From Gammaproteobacteria bacterium (GTDB taxonomy: Bacteria > Pseudomonadota > Gammaproteobacteria > Arenicellales > UBA868): a DNA stretch of 10,713 bases. Both the position numbers and the translations under genes were made by a program. This document shows, in pieces, positions 1 to 7,805 of the stretch. The stretch is taken from assembly GCA_003529705.1 (NCBI GenBank), contig DPVA01000169.1, forward strand, positions 1 through 10,713, read 5' to 3'. A model generated the notes under the pieces. It was not told the origin of the DNA. It ran no database searches and saw only the letters and a program-made list of their open reading frames with translations. Each line of letters opens with the position of its first letter. The stretch's first letter is position 1.

Positions 1-110
1 CTGACCGCCAGTCCTGTGTGGGCGATTTCCAGGACTCTGATGGCAGATAGCGGTGGGCATAGATTGTGCGGAATCCCTCCCGCATCCAGGCATACACAAT
101 AGTCACTGTC

Positions 111-1019
111 ATGCTTTGGATTCCGGTTACCATCGCCGCCGCGTTTTTTCAGAATTTACGCTCCGCGGTACAGCGTCATCTCAAGTCAACACTGACTGAT
201 ATGGGTGCGGCCTCGGTGCGCTTTGTGTATGCCCTTCCCTTTGCCCTGGTATGGCTGGCTGCCGTCAACTCCTTCTCCGAATTTTCGTTACCGGCTGTCA
301 ATTCTGCGTTTGCGGTCTGGGTAATAGGTGGCGCCATTGCTCAAATTGTCTTCACTTTTTTACTGATGTGGCTGTTTTCTCTTTCCAATTTCACCGTCGG
401 AACTGCGCTATCGAAAACGGAAGTAATTCAGGTCGTTCTGCTGGAAGCCCTTCTGCTTCATGAAAGCGTTTCTGGTCGCGGACTTGTGGTCATCTTGATC
501 GCCTTTGCTGGCGTCATGGTGACGACACTAGGTCGAAACAGACTTTCATTATCCGCGCTATTCTTGGGTCTTAAACAAAAACCTATTTTGGTCGGCCTCG
601 CCTGTGGTTTCGCACTCGGTCTGGCATCGGTGCTCTTTCGGGGTGCTGCATTGTCTCTGGAGGAGACCGGGATTATGATGCGATCCGCTTACACGCTTGC
701 CATTGCCACCACGATTCAGACGGTGGTACTACTTGTGTGGCTCCAACTTTTTCAACCCGGACAGATTCGGCGAATGCTTTTACAATGGCCCAGTTGCGCT
801 ATGGTCGGATTCGCGGGCTGGGCTGCCTCTATTTTCTGGTTCATGGCCTTCACGCTGACACATGCGGCTTACGTACGCGCGCTGGGACAGATCGAACTAA
901 TCTTCACCTTCGTGGTATCGACAGTCGTTTTTCGTGAAAAAGTTAGCCGCACCGAGATTTTTGGCGTGACATTACTAAGCGGGGCAATTGGCATTCTTGT
1001 CCTAGAAAAAGTACCCTAA
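111..1019 (+). CDS. EamA/DMT-superfamily membrane transporter
   Basis: Predicted inner-membrane permease of the drug/metabolite transporter superfamily; the substrate is unknown. The product from ATG 111 is 302 residues, the usual size for a two-repeat EamA protein. It is almost wholly hydrophobic, with about ten membrane segments by eye. The start (MLWIPVTIAAAFFQNLRSAV) and the end (GQIELIFTFVVSTVVFREKV, then a final glycine-rich helix) match what I remember of family members of this type. The frame is open further upstream to a GTG at 66, adding 15 polar residues. I prefer ATG 111 because it starts directly at the first hydrophobic segment, although neither start has a convincing ribosome binding site. 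The gene stands alone and converges on the amidotransferase gene, leaving 38 bp between the two stops. Family assignment is firm and substrate is not inferable. Confidence 0.85.
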   Translation: MLWIPVTIAAAFFQNLRSAVQRHLKSTLTDMGAASVRFVYALPFALVWLAAVNSFSEFSLPAVNSAFAVWVIGGAIAQIVFTFLLMWLFSLSNFTVGTALSKTEVIQVVLLEALLLHESVSGRGLVVILIAFAGVMVTTLGRNRLSLSALFLGLKQKPILVGLACGFALGLASVLFRGAALSLEETGIMMRSAYTLAIATTIQTVVLLVWLQLFQPGQIRRMLLQWPSCAMVGFAGWAASIFWFMAFTLTHAAYVRALGQIELIFTFVVSTVVFREKVSRTEIFGVTLLSGAIGILVLEKVP

Positions 1020-1057
1020 CTAACCACTGAGGGCATCCCCGAACAGGGAATCAAAAG

Positions 1058-1783
1058 TTATAGCGCTTTCACCGCGGGAAAAGAAAAGAAGTAGTTATCC
1101 AAGAAATGATCTAACCAAACACGGGCATTTCCTGCACACTGCGAGTGGCTAACCAATTGTGCATCATGCGGTTGGGCGCCGGGGAGTTTTAATTTGGGAC
1201 TGCCCCGTTCCGAAGTACACCAATGGTTGACCATATCGCGGGTGATTTCAGGATGAAACTCGATCCCAAAGGCATGATCTGCATAGGAAAACGCCTGGCC
1301 GGAAAAGGAGTCGCTCTCGGCCAGATGGATTGCCCCCGAAGGGATTTCAAAGGTTTCCGAATGCCACTGATAGAAAGTCGTTGTTTCTGGTAAAAAGTCT
1401 GACCCTTGTGCCGTAGGAGCAACCGGCCAGTATCCAATCTCGACAATCCCATCGCCGCGCGGCCCAACATTTGCGCCCAGCACACGCGCCAATTGCTGAG
1501 CACCAAGACAAATCCCTAGCAGAGGGAGCTTCGAGGGCAATGCGACTGCTTCCAGCCAATCAAGCTCGGCCCGAATTCCAGCAACGTCGTCATCGGTCGC
1601 GCTTTGCGGACCACCAAAAATAACCACCCCGTGATATTCGGAAAGGTTTCCCGGCAGATTATCCCCAAGGCAGGGGCAATATTGATCAAGCGAATACCCC
1701 CGTCGGTTCAGGTTTCTACCAAGAAACCCTGGTGTTGAAGTTTCCTGGTGAACCACTGTTAGTATCTGGGGCTCAGATTTCAT
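1058..1783 (-). CDS. Class I glutamine amidotransferase (GMP synthase-like domain)
   Basis: Stand-alone class I glutamine amidotransferase domain, which would release ammonia from glutamine, or act as a related gamma-glutamyl hydrolase. From ATG 1783 the product is 241 residues. It shows the nucleophile elbow GICLGAQ with Cys92 and the pair FGIEFHPE with His177 and Glu179, so the Cys-His-Glu triad is intact. Upstream is the oxyanion-region motif VVIFGGPQSA. The C-terminal part (LPGAQPHD, then VWLDHFLDNYF) is typical of small proteobacterial GATase1 proteins of unknown acceptor. The frame is open to an ATG at 1834, but ATG 1783 has a GGA a few bases upstream, begins directly at the first strand (ILTVVHQ), and lies just downstream of a possible -10 element. 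No synthetase partner is adjacent, so the physiological substrate is unknown. Confidence 0.85.
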   Translation of the reverse strand: MKSEPQILTVVHQETSTPGFLGRNLNRRGYSLDQYCPCLGDNLPGNLSEYHGVVIFGGPQSATDDDVAGIRAELDWLEAVALPSKLPLLGICLGAQQLARVLGANVGPRGDGIVEIGYWPVAPTAQGSDFLPETTTFYQWHSETFEIPSGAIHLAESDSFSGQAFSYADHAFGIEFHPEITRDMVNHWCTSERGSPKLKLPGAQPHDAQLVSHSQCAGNARVWLDHFLDNYFFSFPAVKAL

Positions 1784-1815
1784 AAATTCCGTAAAGCGAT
1801 TGTGTAGGGCACCCG

Positions 1816-1821
1816 ATTGTA
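1816..1821 (-). promoter_or_regulatory. Possible -10 element for the amidotransferase gene
   Basis: Read on the minus strand this is TACAAT, five of six matches to the sigma70 -10 consensus, about 33 bases before ATG 1783. No good -35 hexamer lies at the proper distance, so this is a weak, inferred call. It fits the shorter amidotransferase start, since a transcript from here would begin inside or after the upstream alternative start. Confidence 0.25.
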
Positions 1822-1943
1822 GTGCACAACCCAAGGGCTGGCCTGTCGCGCAAGGCGGGCGGGATTGATCCTAACCGATAAAGAATGCCCGTCGGTGATC
1901 TTGTTTAATTCAGATTGCATGCGATGCATGGTCAATCGCAGGA

Positions 1944-1957
1944 CCGGTTTGAACCGG
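1944..1957. repeat. Perfect 6-bp inverted repeat, possible operator
   Basis: CCGGTT and AACCGG are separated by two bases. The element lies about 90 bp before the RND gene start and 160 bp before the amidotransferase start, in the divergent control region. A dimeric regulator could bind here, but no regulator is encoded next to it. There is no T-run, so it is not a rho-independent terminator. Confidence 0.3.
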
Positions 1958-2048
1958 CTACACCGAATAGTTGGTTTTTATGGCGCATCTTCATTATATT
2001 TTTACTTAAGCCTAGAATAGTCGCTTTTTTCAAGCAGTGATCATTTAT

Positions 2049-4382
2049 ATGGATCGTTTTACGCTGGCCTGGGGTCGCTGGGTTACCCGTTATCGTGCTA
2101 CAACGATTGCCTTATCGCTCTTACTTACATTAGCAATAGCTTCCGGTGGCCAGTTTCTCACGTTCACCAATGACTACCGCGTGTTTTTCGGTAGCGAAAA
2201 CGCACACCTGCAGGCTTTTGAGGAGCTGCAGGAAATTTTCAGCAAGAATGACAATGCGCTTATTGTCTTGGCCCCGCGCGACGGCAAGGTATTCACACCC
2301 GATACCCTGGGGGCGATTGCCGATGCCACAGAGCGAGCCTGGCTTACCCCTTTCTCAATCCGGGTTGATTCCGTCACCAACTTTCAGCACACCACGGCTT
2401 CGGGTGATGACCTTGAGGTGGCGCCACTGGTCGAAGGGATCACAAACCTGACCGACGACGACCTCTCCCGTATAAAGACCGCGGCCCTCTCAGAACCAGC
2501 GCTCATCAGTCGGCTGATCTCGCCGGATGCAGGCATCACCGCGATCAATATCACAGTGGAACTGCCAGGAATTGATGAAGAGACTGAGAACCCAAAGGTG
2601 GCGACTGCCGTACGGGACCTTCGGGACTACATTGAGGCCACCTACCCTGACATCGACGTTTATCTGACAGGCATTGTCATGATGAACCAAGCATTTCAAG
2701 AGGCGGCTATGAGCGATACCACACAGCTGATCCCGGTCGCGCTTGTGATCATCCTGCTGATGGTCTTCCTGCAGTTGCGAGGATTTACCGGTACGCTCGG
2801 CAGCTTTATCGTGATCGTTCTGTCCGTTATTGCAGCCATGGGAACCGCTGGCTGGATGGGTATTCGCCTAACACCACCTTCAATGTCCGCACCCACGATT
2901 ATCCTGACACTCGCAGTTGCCGACTGCGTACACATCCTCTCGAACTGGCTGCAGAAGGTTCGCGACGGTCTGGGTAACCAGGAGGCAATGGCGGAGAGTA
3001 TCCGGATCAACTTTAGCCCGGTACTGCTGACCTCCATCACGACAGCTATCGGCTTTCTGTCCCTCAATTTTAGTGATTCGCCACCCTTTCATGATCTTGG
3101 CAACATCTCTGCTGTTGGTGTCATGTTCGCCTGGCTGTTTTCGACGACTTTGCTGCCCGCACTGGTAACCCTGCTACCGGCAAAACCCCGCCAGGGACGC
3201 AGTCTGATCACAGAGATGATGATCCGCCTCGGCGACTGGGTCATCGAGCGCCGCCGAATCCTTATACCGACCGTGAGTCTTGTGATCGTTGCTCTGGTTC
3301 TAGTGATTCCCCGGAATGAACTCAACGACGTGTTTGTCCGCTACTTTGACGATCGGATCGAGTTTCGCCCGCACACCGACTTCGTAGTCGAGAATCTGAC
3401 AGGGATGTACTTTATCGATTACGCGCTGGATTCCGGCGAGTCCGGCGGCATCTCGGACCCGGGCTATCTTGTCCAGGTTGAGCAGTTTTCCAACTGGCTG
3501 ACCGAGCAGCCGGAGGTCATCCATGTTAGTACCTTGACGGATGTTTTCAAACGAGTGAATCGCAGTATGCACGGTGATGATCCAAACTGGTATCGACTGC
3601 CGGAACAACGAGACATGGCTGCCCAATACCTCCTGCTGTACGAGATGTCGCTACCCTACGGACTGGACCTAAACAACCAGATTGATGTCGAGAAGCAACG
3701 CATCCGCCTAAGCGCTACTCTGGAAACCCTGTCGACAGCGCAGACCCTGGCATTCGAACAGCGCAGTTACAACTGGATGGAGGAGCATACGCCTGCACTG
3801 CTGACGATCGCAGCCAGTCCACCCATCATGTTCTCCCATATCGGTATGCGCAACATTGTCAGCATGCTCGGGGGTACCACCTTTGCGCTAATCGCGATCT
3901 CACTCTTAATGATTGCAGCCCTGCGCAGTTGGCGGTTTGGCCTGCTGACTCTGATTCCTAATCTCGCACCGGCCGCCATGGCCTTCGGCCTCTGGGGGCT
4001 GGTAGATGGCGAAGTTGGACTTGGCCTCTCTGTGGTAGCAGCGATGACTTTAGGAATCGTGGTCGATGACACAATTCACTTTATGACTAAGTACCTGCGT
4101 GCCAGACGTGATCAGGGTCTGGATGCCATCGCAGCAGTTCGGTATTCTTTTGCTACAGTAGGAGTAGCACTCTGGACGACTACACTGGCGCTTGCCGCAG
4201 GATTTCTTGTAATTTCAACCTCTGCATTCTCAGTGAACGCTGAGATGGGGTTTCTGGTGGCGGTCGTGGTCGTGCTGGCTCTTGTCGTTGACTTTCTCCT
4301 GCTGCCGGGACTGTTGATCCGCTTTGATCACCTGCTTTGGCGGGGAAAAGGCAGTCATGCCGCGCAAAGTCACCTCACCTAG
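2049..4382 (+). CDS. RND/MMPL-family transporter, first gene of envelope operon
   Basis: Large inner-membrane transporter of the RND superfamily, MMPL/HpnN-like branch, probably moving a hydrophobic or lipid-like substrate with the proton gradient. It has 777 residues from ATG 2049. In that numbering there is one N-terminal membrane helix (about 18-37), a periplasmic domain (about 38-225), and five to six helices (about 227-378) with the motif LAVADCVHIL carrying Asp292 and His295. Then come a helix near 403-422, a second periplasmic domain (about 425-605), and five helices to the end with LGIVVDDTIHF carrying Asp673/Asp674 and His677. The D-x3-H motif in both halves shows the internal duplication and is a plausible proton relay. 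A GTG at 2037 would add four residues. No periplasmic adaptor gene is nearby. The LolA-like gene follows after 47 bp. Family call is firm, cargo unknown. Confidence 0.88.
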   Translation: MDRFTLAWGRWVTRYRATTIALSLLLTLAIASGGQFLTFTNDYRVFFGSENAHLQAFEELQEIFSKNDNALIVLAPRDGKVFTPDTLGAIADATERAWLTPFSIRVDSVTNFQHTTASGDDLEVAPLVEGITNLTDDDLSRIKTAALSEPALISRLISPDAGITAINITVELPGIDEETENPKVATAVRDLRDYIEATYPDIDVYLTGIVMMNQAFQEAAMSDTTQLIPVALVIILLMVFLQLRGFTGTLGSFIVIVLSVIAAMGTAGWMGIRLTPPSMSAPTIILTLAVADCVHILSNWLQKVRDGLGNQEAMAESIRINFSPVLLTSITTAIGFLSLNFSDSPPFHDLGNISAVGVMFAWLFSTTLLPALVTLLPAKPRQGRSLITEMMIRLGDWVIERRRILIPTVSLVIVALVLVIPRNELNDVFVRYFDDRIEFRPHTDFVVENLTGMYFIDYALDSGESGGISDPGYLVQVEQFSNWLTEQPEVIHVSTLTDVFKRVNRSMHGDDPNWYRLPEQRDMAAQYLLLYEMSLPYGLDLNNQIDVEKQRIRLSATLETLSTAQTLAFEQRSYNWMEEHTPALLTIAASPPIMFSHIGMRNIVSMLGGTTFALIAISLLMIAALRSWRFGLLTLIPNLAPAAMAFGLWGLVDGEVGLGLSVVAAMTLGIVVDDTIHFMTKYLRARRDQGLDAIAAVRYSFATVGVALWTTTLALAAGFLVISTSAFSVNAEMGFLVAVVVVLALVVDFLLLPGLLIRFDHLLWRGKGSHAAQSHLT

Positions 4383-4429
4383 GTCTCCTGACCGATATCA
4401 TGTTCTCACCGACCACTGGAATCCTCCTT

Positions 4430-5221
4430 ATGAAGCACACAACGGCTTTTCTCGCGTTTATTGCTGTTCTGATACCGCAGACATCTCACGCCGAGACATC
4501 CGATGCCGATGCCCGTGGCCTGGAAATTGCCACCCAGGCTGACGAGCGGGACAGGGGCTGGCGATTTCAAAGTTCCGATATGGAAATGATTTTACGAAAC
4601 CGGGCAGGTAAGGAAAGCCGACGCAAGATCAGCACCCGCCAATTTGAAGTAGAGGACGACGGGGACAAGACGCTTTCCCTATTTCATGAACCCCGGGATG
4701 TACGCGGTACCGCGATGTTGACTTTCTCGCATGGGCTGGAACCGGATGATCAGTGGCTTTACCTGCCGGCGATCAAGCGGGTAAAGAGGATCTCTTCCCG
4801 AAACCGCTCGGGCCCCTTTATGGGTAGTGAATTTGCCTTTGAGGATCTGAGTTCCCAAGAGCTCGACAAGTATCAATACCGCTATCTCCGAGACGAGGCT
4901 TGCGGCAGATACCAGTGCTACGTGATCCAACGTATCCCCCGTTACGAAAACTCGGGCTACACCCGCCAGATCGTCTGGCTGGATCAGGAGGAATTCCGAT
5001 CCATCAAGATCGAGTACTATGACCGAAAGAACGAACTGCTGAAAACGCTTGATTTTTCTGATTATCAGGAGTACCCCGGCGGATTCTGGCGTGCCGACAG
5101 GATGGAAATGACCAATCATCAAACCGGTAAAAGTACGACTTTATTGTGGTTCAATTACGATTTTGAAACCCCACTAAAAAGTGGTGACTTCAACAAGAAT
5201 GCCCTGAAACGGCTGCTGTGA
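4430..5221 (+). CDS. LolA-like outer membrane lipoprotein-sorting protein
   Basis: Predicted periplasmic protein of the 'outer membrane lipoprotein-sorting' group, which shares the open-barrel fold of LolA/LolB and often accompanies RND/MMPL transporters. It probably carries a lipid-like ligand across the periplasm. From ATG 4430 it has 263 residues: a signal peptide at 1-21 ending SHA before ETSD, with no lipobox cysteine, then a beta-rich domain. Typical family segments include RGTAMLTFSH (92-101), DQWLYLPAIKRVKRI (107-121) and MGSEFAFEDL (131-140). Cys158 and Cys163 could form a disulfide. The frame is open back to ATG 4337 inside the RND gene, but only ATG 4430 puts a clean signal sequence at the N terminus. 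The end overlaps the next gene's GTG (GTGA), suggesting translational coupling. Confidence 0.85.
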   Translation: MKHTTAFLAFIAVLIPQTSHAETSDADARGLEIATQADERDRGWRFQSSDMEMILRNRAGKESRRKISTRQFEVEDDGDKTLSLFHEPRDVRGTAMLTFSHGLEPDDQWLYLPAIKRVKRISSRNRSGPFMGSEFAFEDLSSQELDKYQYRYLRDEACGRYQCYVIQRIPRYENSGYTRQIVWLDQEEFRSIKIEYYDRKNELLKTLDFSDYQEYPGGFWRADRMEMTNHQTGKSTTLLWFNYDFETPLKSGDFNKNALKRLL

Positions 5222-6435
5222 TTCAGACGCGCAGAGGACCCAGGCATCTACGATTTCTTGCTGGAATGCTGTGCGCCGCGACTTTGGGCTCCCCTGTATG
5301 CGCGGATCTCAGCCAACAGTTTGAACTCTCATTTCAAGGGCAGTTCTTTCCTAGCCTCTCACTGGACTCTAACGATATCCAGGAGCAGTTTTTCGCCGGT
5401 GTCGAGGCAGAATTCATTAGTGATTTTGAGTCCGACTATCTGATTGGCACCTTCCTCCCCTATGGCCGTATCGCATCGGCTGGCGGGGACATGAATCACG
5501 TCGATATTCGGGAACTGAACCTGCTGTATACCCAGGACAAATGGGAGGGGATCGTGGGGATCAGCCGTGTCTTCTGGGGCGTTACCGAATCTGGACACCT
5601 GGTTGACATCATCAACCAGACAGATCAACTGGAGGGGTTCGACGGCGAAGATAAGCTCGGCCAGACGATGATCAGAATCAGTCGGCTGTTTGACCAAAAT
5701 ACCGTGGACTTGTATGTGCTACCTGGATTCCGCGAGCGTGAGTTTCTGCTATCGGATCAGCCGCTGGCATTACCCTTTCCCGTGAGTAACGATAAACCGC
5801 TCTACGGCGCCGATAACGAGGCGCAACACGTAGACTTTGCGCTGCGACTTTCCGGATATCAGGGCATGGCCGACTATGGACTCTCATGGTTCAGCGGCAC
5901 CTCACGTGATCCGGAATTCATTATTCAGCCGAGCGGTGCTTACCGACCCCGATACCCCCTGATCCACCAGGTGGGTCTGGATCTTCAACTGACTCTGGAC
6001 AGTTGGCTCTGGAAGTTGGAGGCCATTCACCGGACTTTTGAATCGGATACGATCACCGATGATTTCACCGCGGTCATCGGGGGGACTGAGTACACGATTT
6101 ACGGACTGGCGGCTGCGCTTTTTGATCTCGGACTGCTGGCGGAATGGCACGGCGACAATCGCGAAGACCACACCACTGTCCCCATGCAGAATGACCTTTT
6201 TACTGGTATGAGGGCATCTTTCAGTGATACCCAGAGTTCGGAATTCCTAGCAGGCATCTTCTCTGATCTTGACGACGGCAGTAACAGTGTCCGGGTAGAG
6301 GCAAGCCGACGAATCCTGGACGACGCTCGGATCACTCTAGAAGCACAGTCTTTCGTTAATGTGGATTCAAGGAACGCTCTTTCCTATCTGAAAAGCAGCG
6401 ATTTCGTCCTCCTGTCCCTGCAACTGTTTTTCTGA
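5218..6435 (+). CDS. Predicted outer-membrane beta-barrel protein of the RND operon
   Basis: Protein of 405 residues starting at GTG 5218, whose last three bases are shared with the previous gene's stop. Residues 1-29 look like a signal peptide (basic RRGPRHLR, hydrophobic LAGMLCAATL, then VCA before DLSQ). The mature part alternates polar and hydrophobic residues as in a beta barrel, and the chain ends in LSLQLFF; a terminal Phe is the usual Bam-recognised outer-membrane signal. The segment WEGIVGISRVFWGVTESGHLVDIINQTD (about 104-131) resembles hypothetical outer-membrane proteins I recall beside RND and lipoprotein-sorting genes. It may be the outer-membrane end of the pathway. I cannot assign a named family with certainty. 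No clear terminator follows. Confidence 0.72.
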   Translation: MIQTRRGPRHLRFLAGMLCAATLGSPVCADLSQQFELSFQGQFFPSLSLDSNDIQEQFFAGVEAEFISDFESDYLIGTFLPYGRIASAGGDMNHVDIRELNLLYTQDKWEGIVGISRVFWGVTESGHLVDIINQTDQLEGFDGEDKLGQTMIRISRLFDQNTVDLYVLPGFREREFLLSDQPLALPFPVSNDKPLYGADNEAQHVDFALRLSGYQGMADYGLSWFSGTSRDPEFIIQPSGAYRPRYPLIHQVGLDLQLTLDSWLWKLEAIHRTFESDTITDDFTAVIGGTEYTIYGLAAALFDLGLLAEWHGDNREDHTTVPMQNDLFTGMRASFSDTQSSEFLAGIFSDLDDGSNSVRVEASRRILDDARITLEAQSFVNVDSRNALSYLKSSDFVLLSLQLFF

Positions 6436-6480
6436 AGCAGTCACCGATCAGTTCGGCAACCAAGCCAGCGTCAGTAAGGC

Positions 6481-6509
6481 TGGACAGGGTCTGAAAATAA
6501 CTGTATATA
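6481..6509 (+). promoter_or_regulatory. Predicted sigma70 promoter of lexA-imuA-imuB
   Basis: TGGACA at 6481-6486 matches the -35 consensus at five of six positions. Seventeen bases on, TATATA at 6504-6509 serves as a plausible -10. The expected start point is near 6516, giving a leader of about 30 bases before ATG 6547. The -10 lies inside the LexA box, so LexA binding should exclude RNA polymerase. Confidence 0.6.
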
Positions 6510-6518
6510 TAAACAGTA
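6499..6518. promoter_or_regulatory. LexA-binding SOS box (E. coli type)
   Basis: The core CTGTATATATAAACAG at 6501-6516 has the CTGT-N8-ACAG form with an AT-rich centre. Over 20 bases it differs from the E. coli consensus TACTGTATATATATACAGTA at two positions. It covers the predicted -10 and ends 28 bases before the lexA start. The downstream LexA has an E. coli-like recognition helix, consistent with autoregulation of the whole cassette. Only one such box is visible; E. coli lexA has two. Confidence 0.93.
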
Positions 6519-6546
6519 TCAGAACACTCCTACTTCAGAACTCTTC

Positions 6547-7152
6547 ATGAATAGACCTCTGACCGCACGTCAGTTACAGGTACTTGAATGTATCCAAGCC
6601 TTTGTCGACGCCACTGGTATGCCCCCAACCCGTGCTGAAATTGCCAGGCAACTGGGCTTTCGTTCAGCCAATGCAGCCGAAGAGCACCTGCGAGCACTGG
6701 CACGCAAAGGCGCTATCGAACTTCAGTCTGGCGCATCCCGGGGCATACGGTTACTGGCACCATCTGGAGTACCTGTTATTGGTGAAGTGGCCGCCGGAAA
6801 CCCGATTTTGGCAACTGAGCATATCGAAGATTATTACCCCCTACCACCTAGACTGTTCCACCCCCGGGCCCATTACCTACTGAGGGTGCGTGGCATGAGC
6901 ATGCGGGATGCCGGTATTCTCAACCGTGACCTACTGGCTGTGCATCGCGCACGGGAGGCCACTAATGGGCAGATCGTAGTCGCCCGACTGGAAGACGAAG
7001 TAACGGTCAAAGAATTCCGACGCCGGGGGAATATCGTTAACTTGCTTCCCAGGAATCCTGACTTCGATCCTGTGCGAATTGATCTGCGCCAACAGTCCCT
7101 GGCGATTGAGGGAATTGGCGTAGGTGTGATACGAAACGATTCCCTACCGTGA
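6547..7152 (+). CDS. lexA: LexA SOS repressor and self-cleaving protease
   Basis: SOS repressor of 201 residues, full length for the family (E. coli 202). The N-terminal winged-helix domain has the recognition region [19 protein letters not shown] (37-55), nearly identical to E. coli, which fits the CTGT-N8-ACAG box upstream. The autocleavage site is Ala83-Gly84 in VAAGNP. The S24 peptidase dyad is Ser118 (GMSM) and Lys155 (EVTVKEF). Activated RecA would trigger self-cleavage and release of its own operon. ATG 6547 is chosen because [13 protein letters not shown] aligns with the E. coli N terminus; no clear Shine-Dalgarno sequence precedes it. Its stop overlaps the imuA GTG by four bases. It may be the cell's only LexA or a cassette-borne second copy. 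Confidence 0.96.
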   Translation: MNRPLTARQLQVLECIQAFVDATGMPPTRAEIARQLGFRSANAAEEHLRALARKGAIELQSGASRGIRLLAPSGVPVIGEVAAGNPILATEHIEDYYPLPPRLFHPRAHYLLRVRGMSMRDAGILNRDLLAVHRAREATNGQIVVARLEDEVTVKEFRRRGNIVNLLPRNPDFDPVRIDLRQQSLAIEGIGVGVIRNDSLP

Positions 7153-7805
7153 GCCTAGAATCCTGCCTGAAACGGCGGGATATCTGGCGCGGCAAAAAAG
7201 CAGCCCGATCAGAGGATGCTGTCGCAACTGGTTTCGCCGTCCTTGATCGACATCTGCCTAACGGCGGATGGCCTCAGCATGCCCTGACTGAAATCCTGGT
7301 GGAAAATATCACCTACAGTCCTTTGTGGTTGCTGATACCGGCTCTTGGCGAGATCATGCCTGCCCGATCCTGGCAGATCTGGATTGCGCCACCAGCCATA
7401 CCCTACCCACCCGGCTTAAGTCAGAACGGTCTGGACCTGTCGAAAATTCTGATGATCAACATAACAGACCAGGCAGACATTCTATGGTCAGCAGAGCAGG
7501 CATTACGCTCACGGGCATGTAGCGCTGTGCTGTGCTGGCCCGGCAGGCTGCATCAGTCTGCCACACGGCGGTTGCAGCTTGCTGCTGAATATGGCGGCGG
7601 ACTGGGAATCTGTTTTCAGGATGAAAGCGCTCTGCATACTCACAGCATGGCCGCACTGAAACTACGCTGTCGAAATACTGATGATGGCTTATGTATCGAC
7701 CTGATTAAGTGTCGCGGTGGTCCGCTACACCAAAATCTGACGGTACAACACCCTTCTAGCCAGTCCACGGCAACACTCAAGACAAAAGAACAATCATGCC
7801 AATGA
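7149..7805 (+). CDS. imuA: ImuA, RecA-like component of the SOS translesion mutasome
   Basis: Translesion-synthesis accessory protein of 218 residues, distantly related to RecA and often annotated 'SulA-like'. It works with ImuB and DnaE2 (ImuC) in damage-induced mutagenesis. The family pattern is visible: [24 protein letters not shown] (27-50), a hydrophobic [11 protein letters not shown] strand, [18 protein letters not shown] (73-90), and the central strand [25 protein letters not shown] (123-147). Where RecA has the Walker A loop it reads [13 protein letters not shown], with no GK[ST], so ATP binding by that loop is unlikely, as is usual for ImuA. It starts with GTG overlapping the lexA stop (GTGA), and its end overlaps imuB, implying coupled translation under the SOS promoter. 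Confidence 0.88.
   Translation: MSLESCLKRRDIWRGKKAARSEDAVATGFAVLDRHLPNGGWPQHALTEILVENITYSPLWLLIPALGEIMPARSWQIWIAPPAIPYPPGLSQNGLDLSKILMINITDQADILWSAEQALRSRACSAVLCWPGRLHQSATRRLQLAAEYGGGLGICFQDESALHTHSMAALKLRCRNTDDGLCIDLIKCRGGPLHQNLTVQHPSSQSTATLKTKEQSCQ

Larger units (their letters stand above)
1784..2048. other. Divergent intergenic region with short inverted repeats
   Basis: This 265-bp stretch separates the minus-strand amidotransferase gene from the plus-strand RND gene and should contain both promoters. Visible structure includes CCGGTT-TG-AACCGG at 1944-1957, a perfect 6-bp inverted repeat. About 30 bp before it is TGCAT-GCG-ATGCA at 1917-1929. The stretch from 1971 to 2031 is AT-rich, and a TAGAAT at 2013-2018 could be a -10 element for the RND gene with only a poor -35 (TTCATT, 1990-1995). 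I see no open frame with recognisable protein similarity and no RNA gene here. Confidence 0.5.

Noticed and set aside
1..102. Open frame on the plus strand from the window edge to TAG at 100-102, possibly the tail of an upstream gene.
   Set aside because: Only 33 codons with no recognisable similarity; it could be chance, so it is not called as a gene.
1020..1057. Possible bidirectional terminator between the convergent transporter and amidotransferase genes (TCCC-CGAACA-GGGA).
   Set aside because: The stem is only four pairs and no T-run follows on either strand.
1935..1965. GGTTTGAACCGG resembles a tRNA T-arm, suggesting a tRNA gene or remnant.
   Set aside because: The loop is six bases rather than seven, and I find no matching acceptor stem, anticodon arm or D-arm in the surrounding 80 bases.
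2696..3092. Reverse-strand open frames of 70-123 codons within the RND gene, and similar frames opposite the other genes.
   Set aside because: They lie opposite a well-supported coding sequence, show no recognisable domains or hydrophobic pattern of their own, and are explained as shadows of the real reading frame.
6465..6483. CCAGC-N9-GCTGG hairpin after the barrel gene, considered as a terminator.
   Set aside because: Five-pair stem without a T-run, and it overlaps the predicted -35 of the lexA promoter, so termination is unsupported.
6520..6541. Direct repeat CAGAAC at 6520-6525 and 6536-6541 in the lexA leader, considered as an alphaproteobacterial-type SOS box.
   Set aside because: The GAAC units are in direct orientation and 12 bases apart, whereas that box needs GAAC-N7-GTTC (or direct units with N7). 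The clear CTGT-N8-ACAG site just upstream explains regulation.
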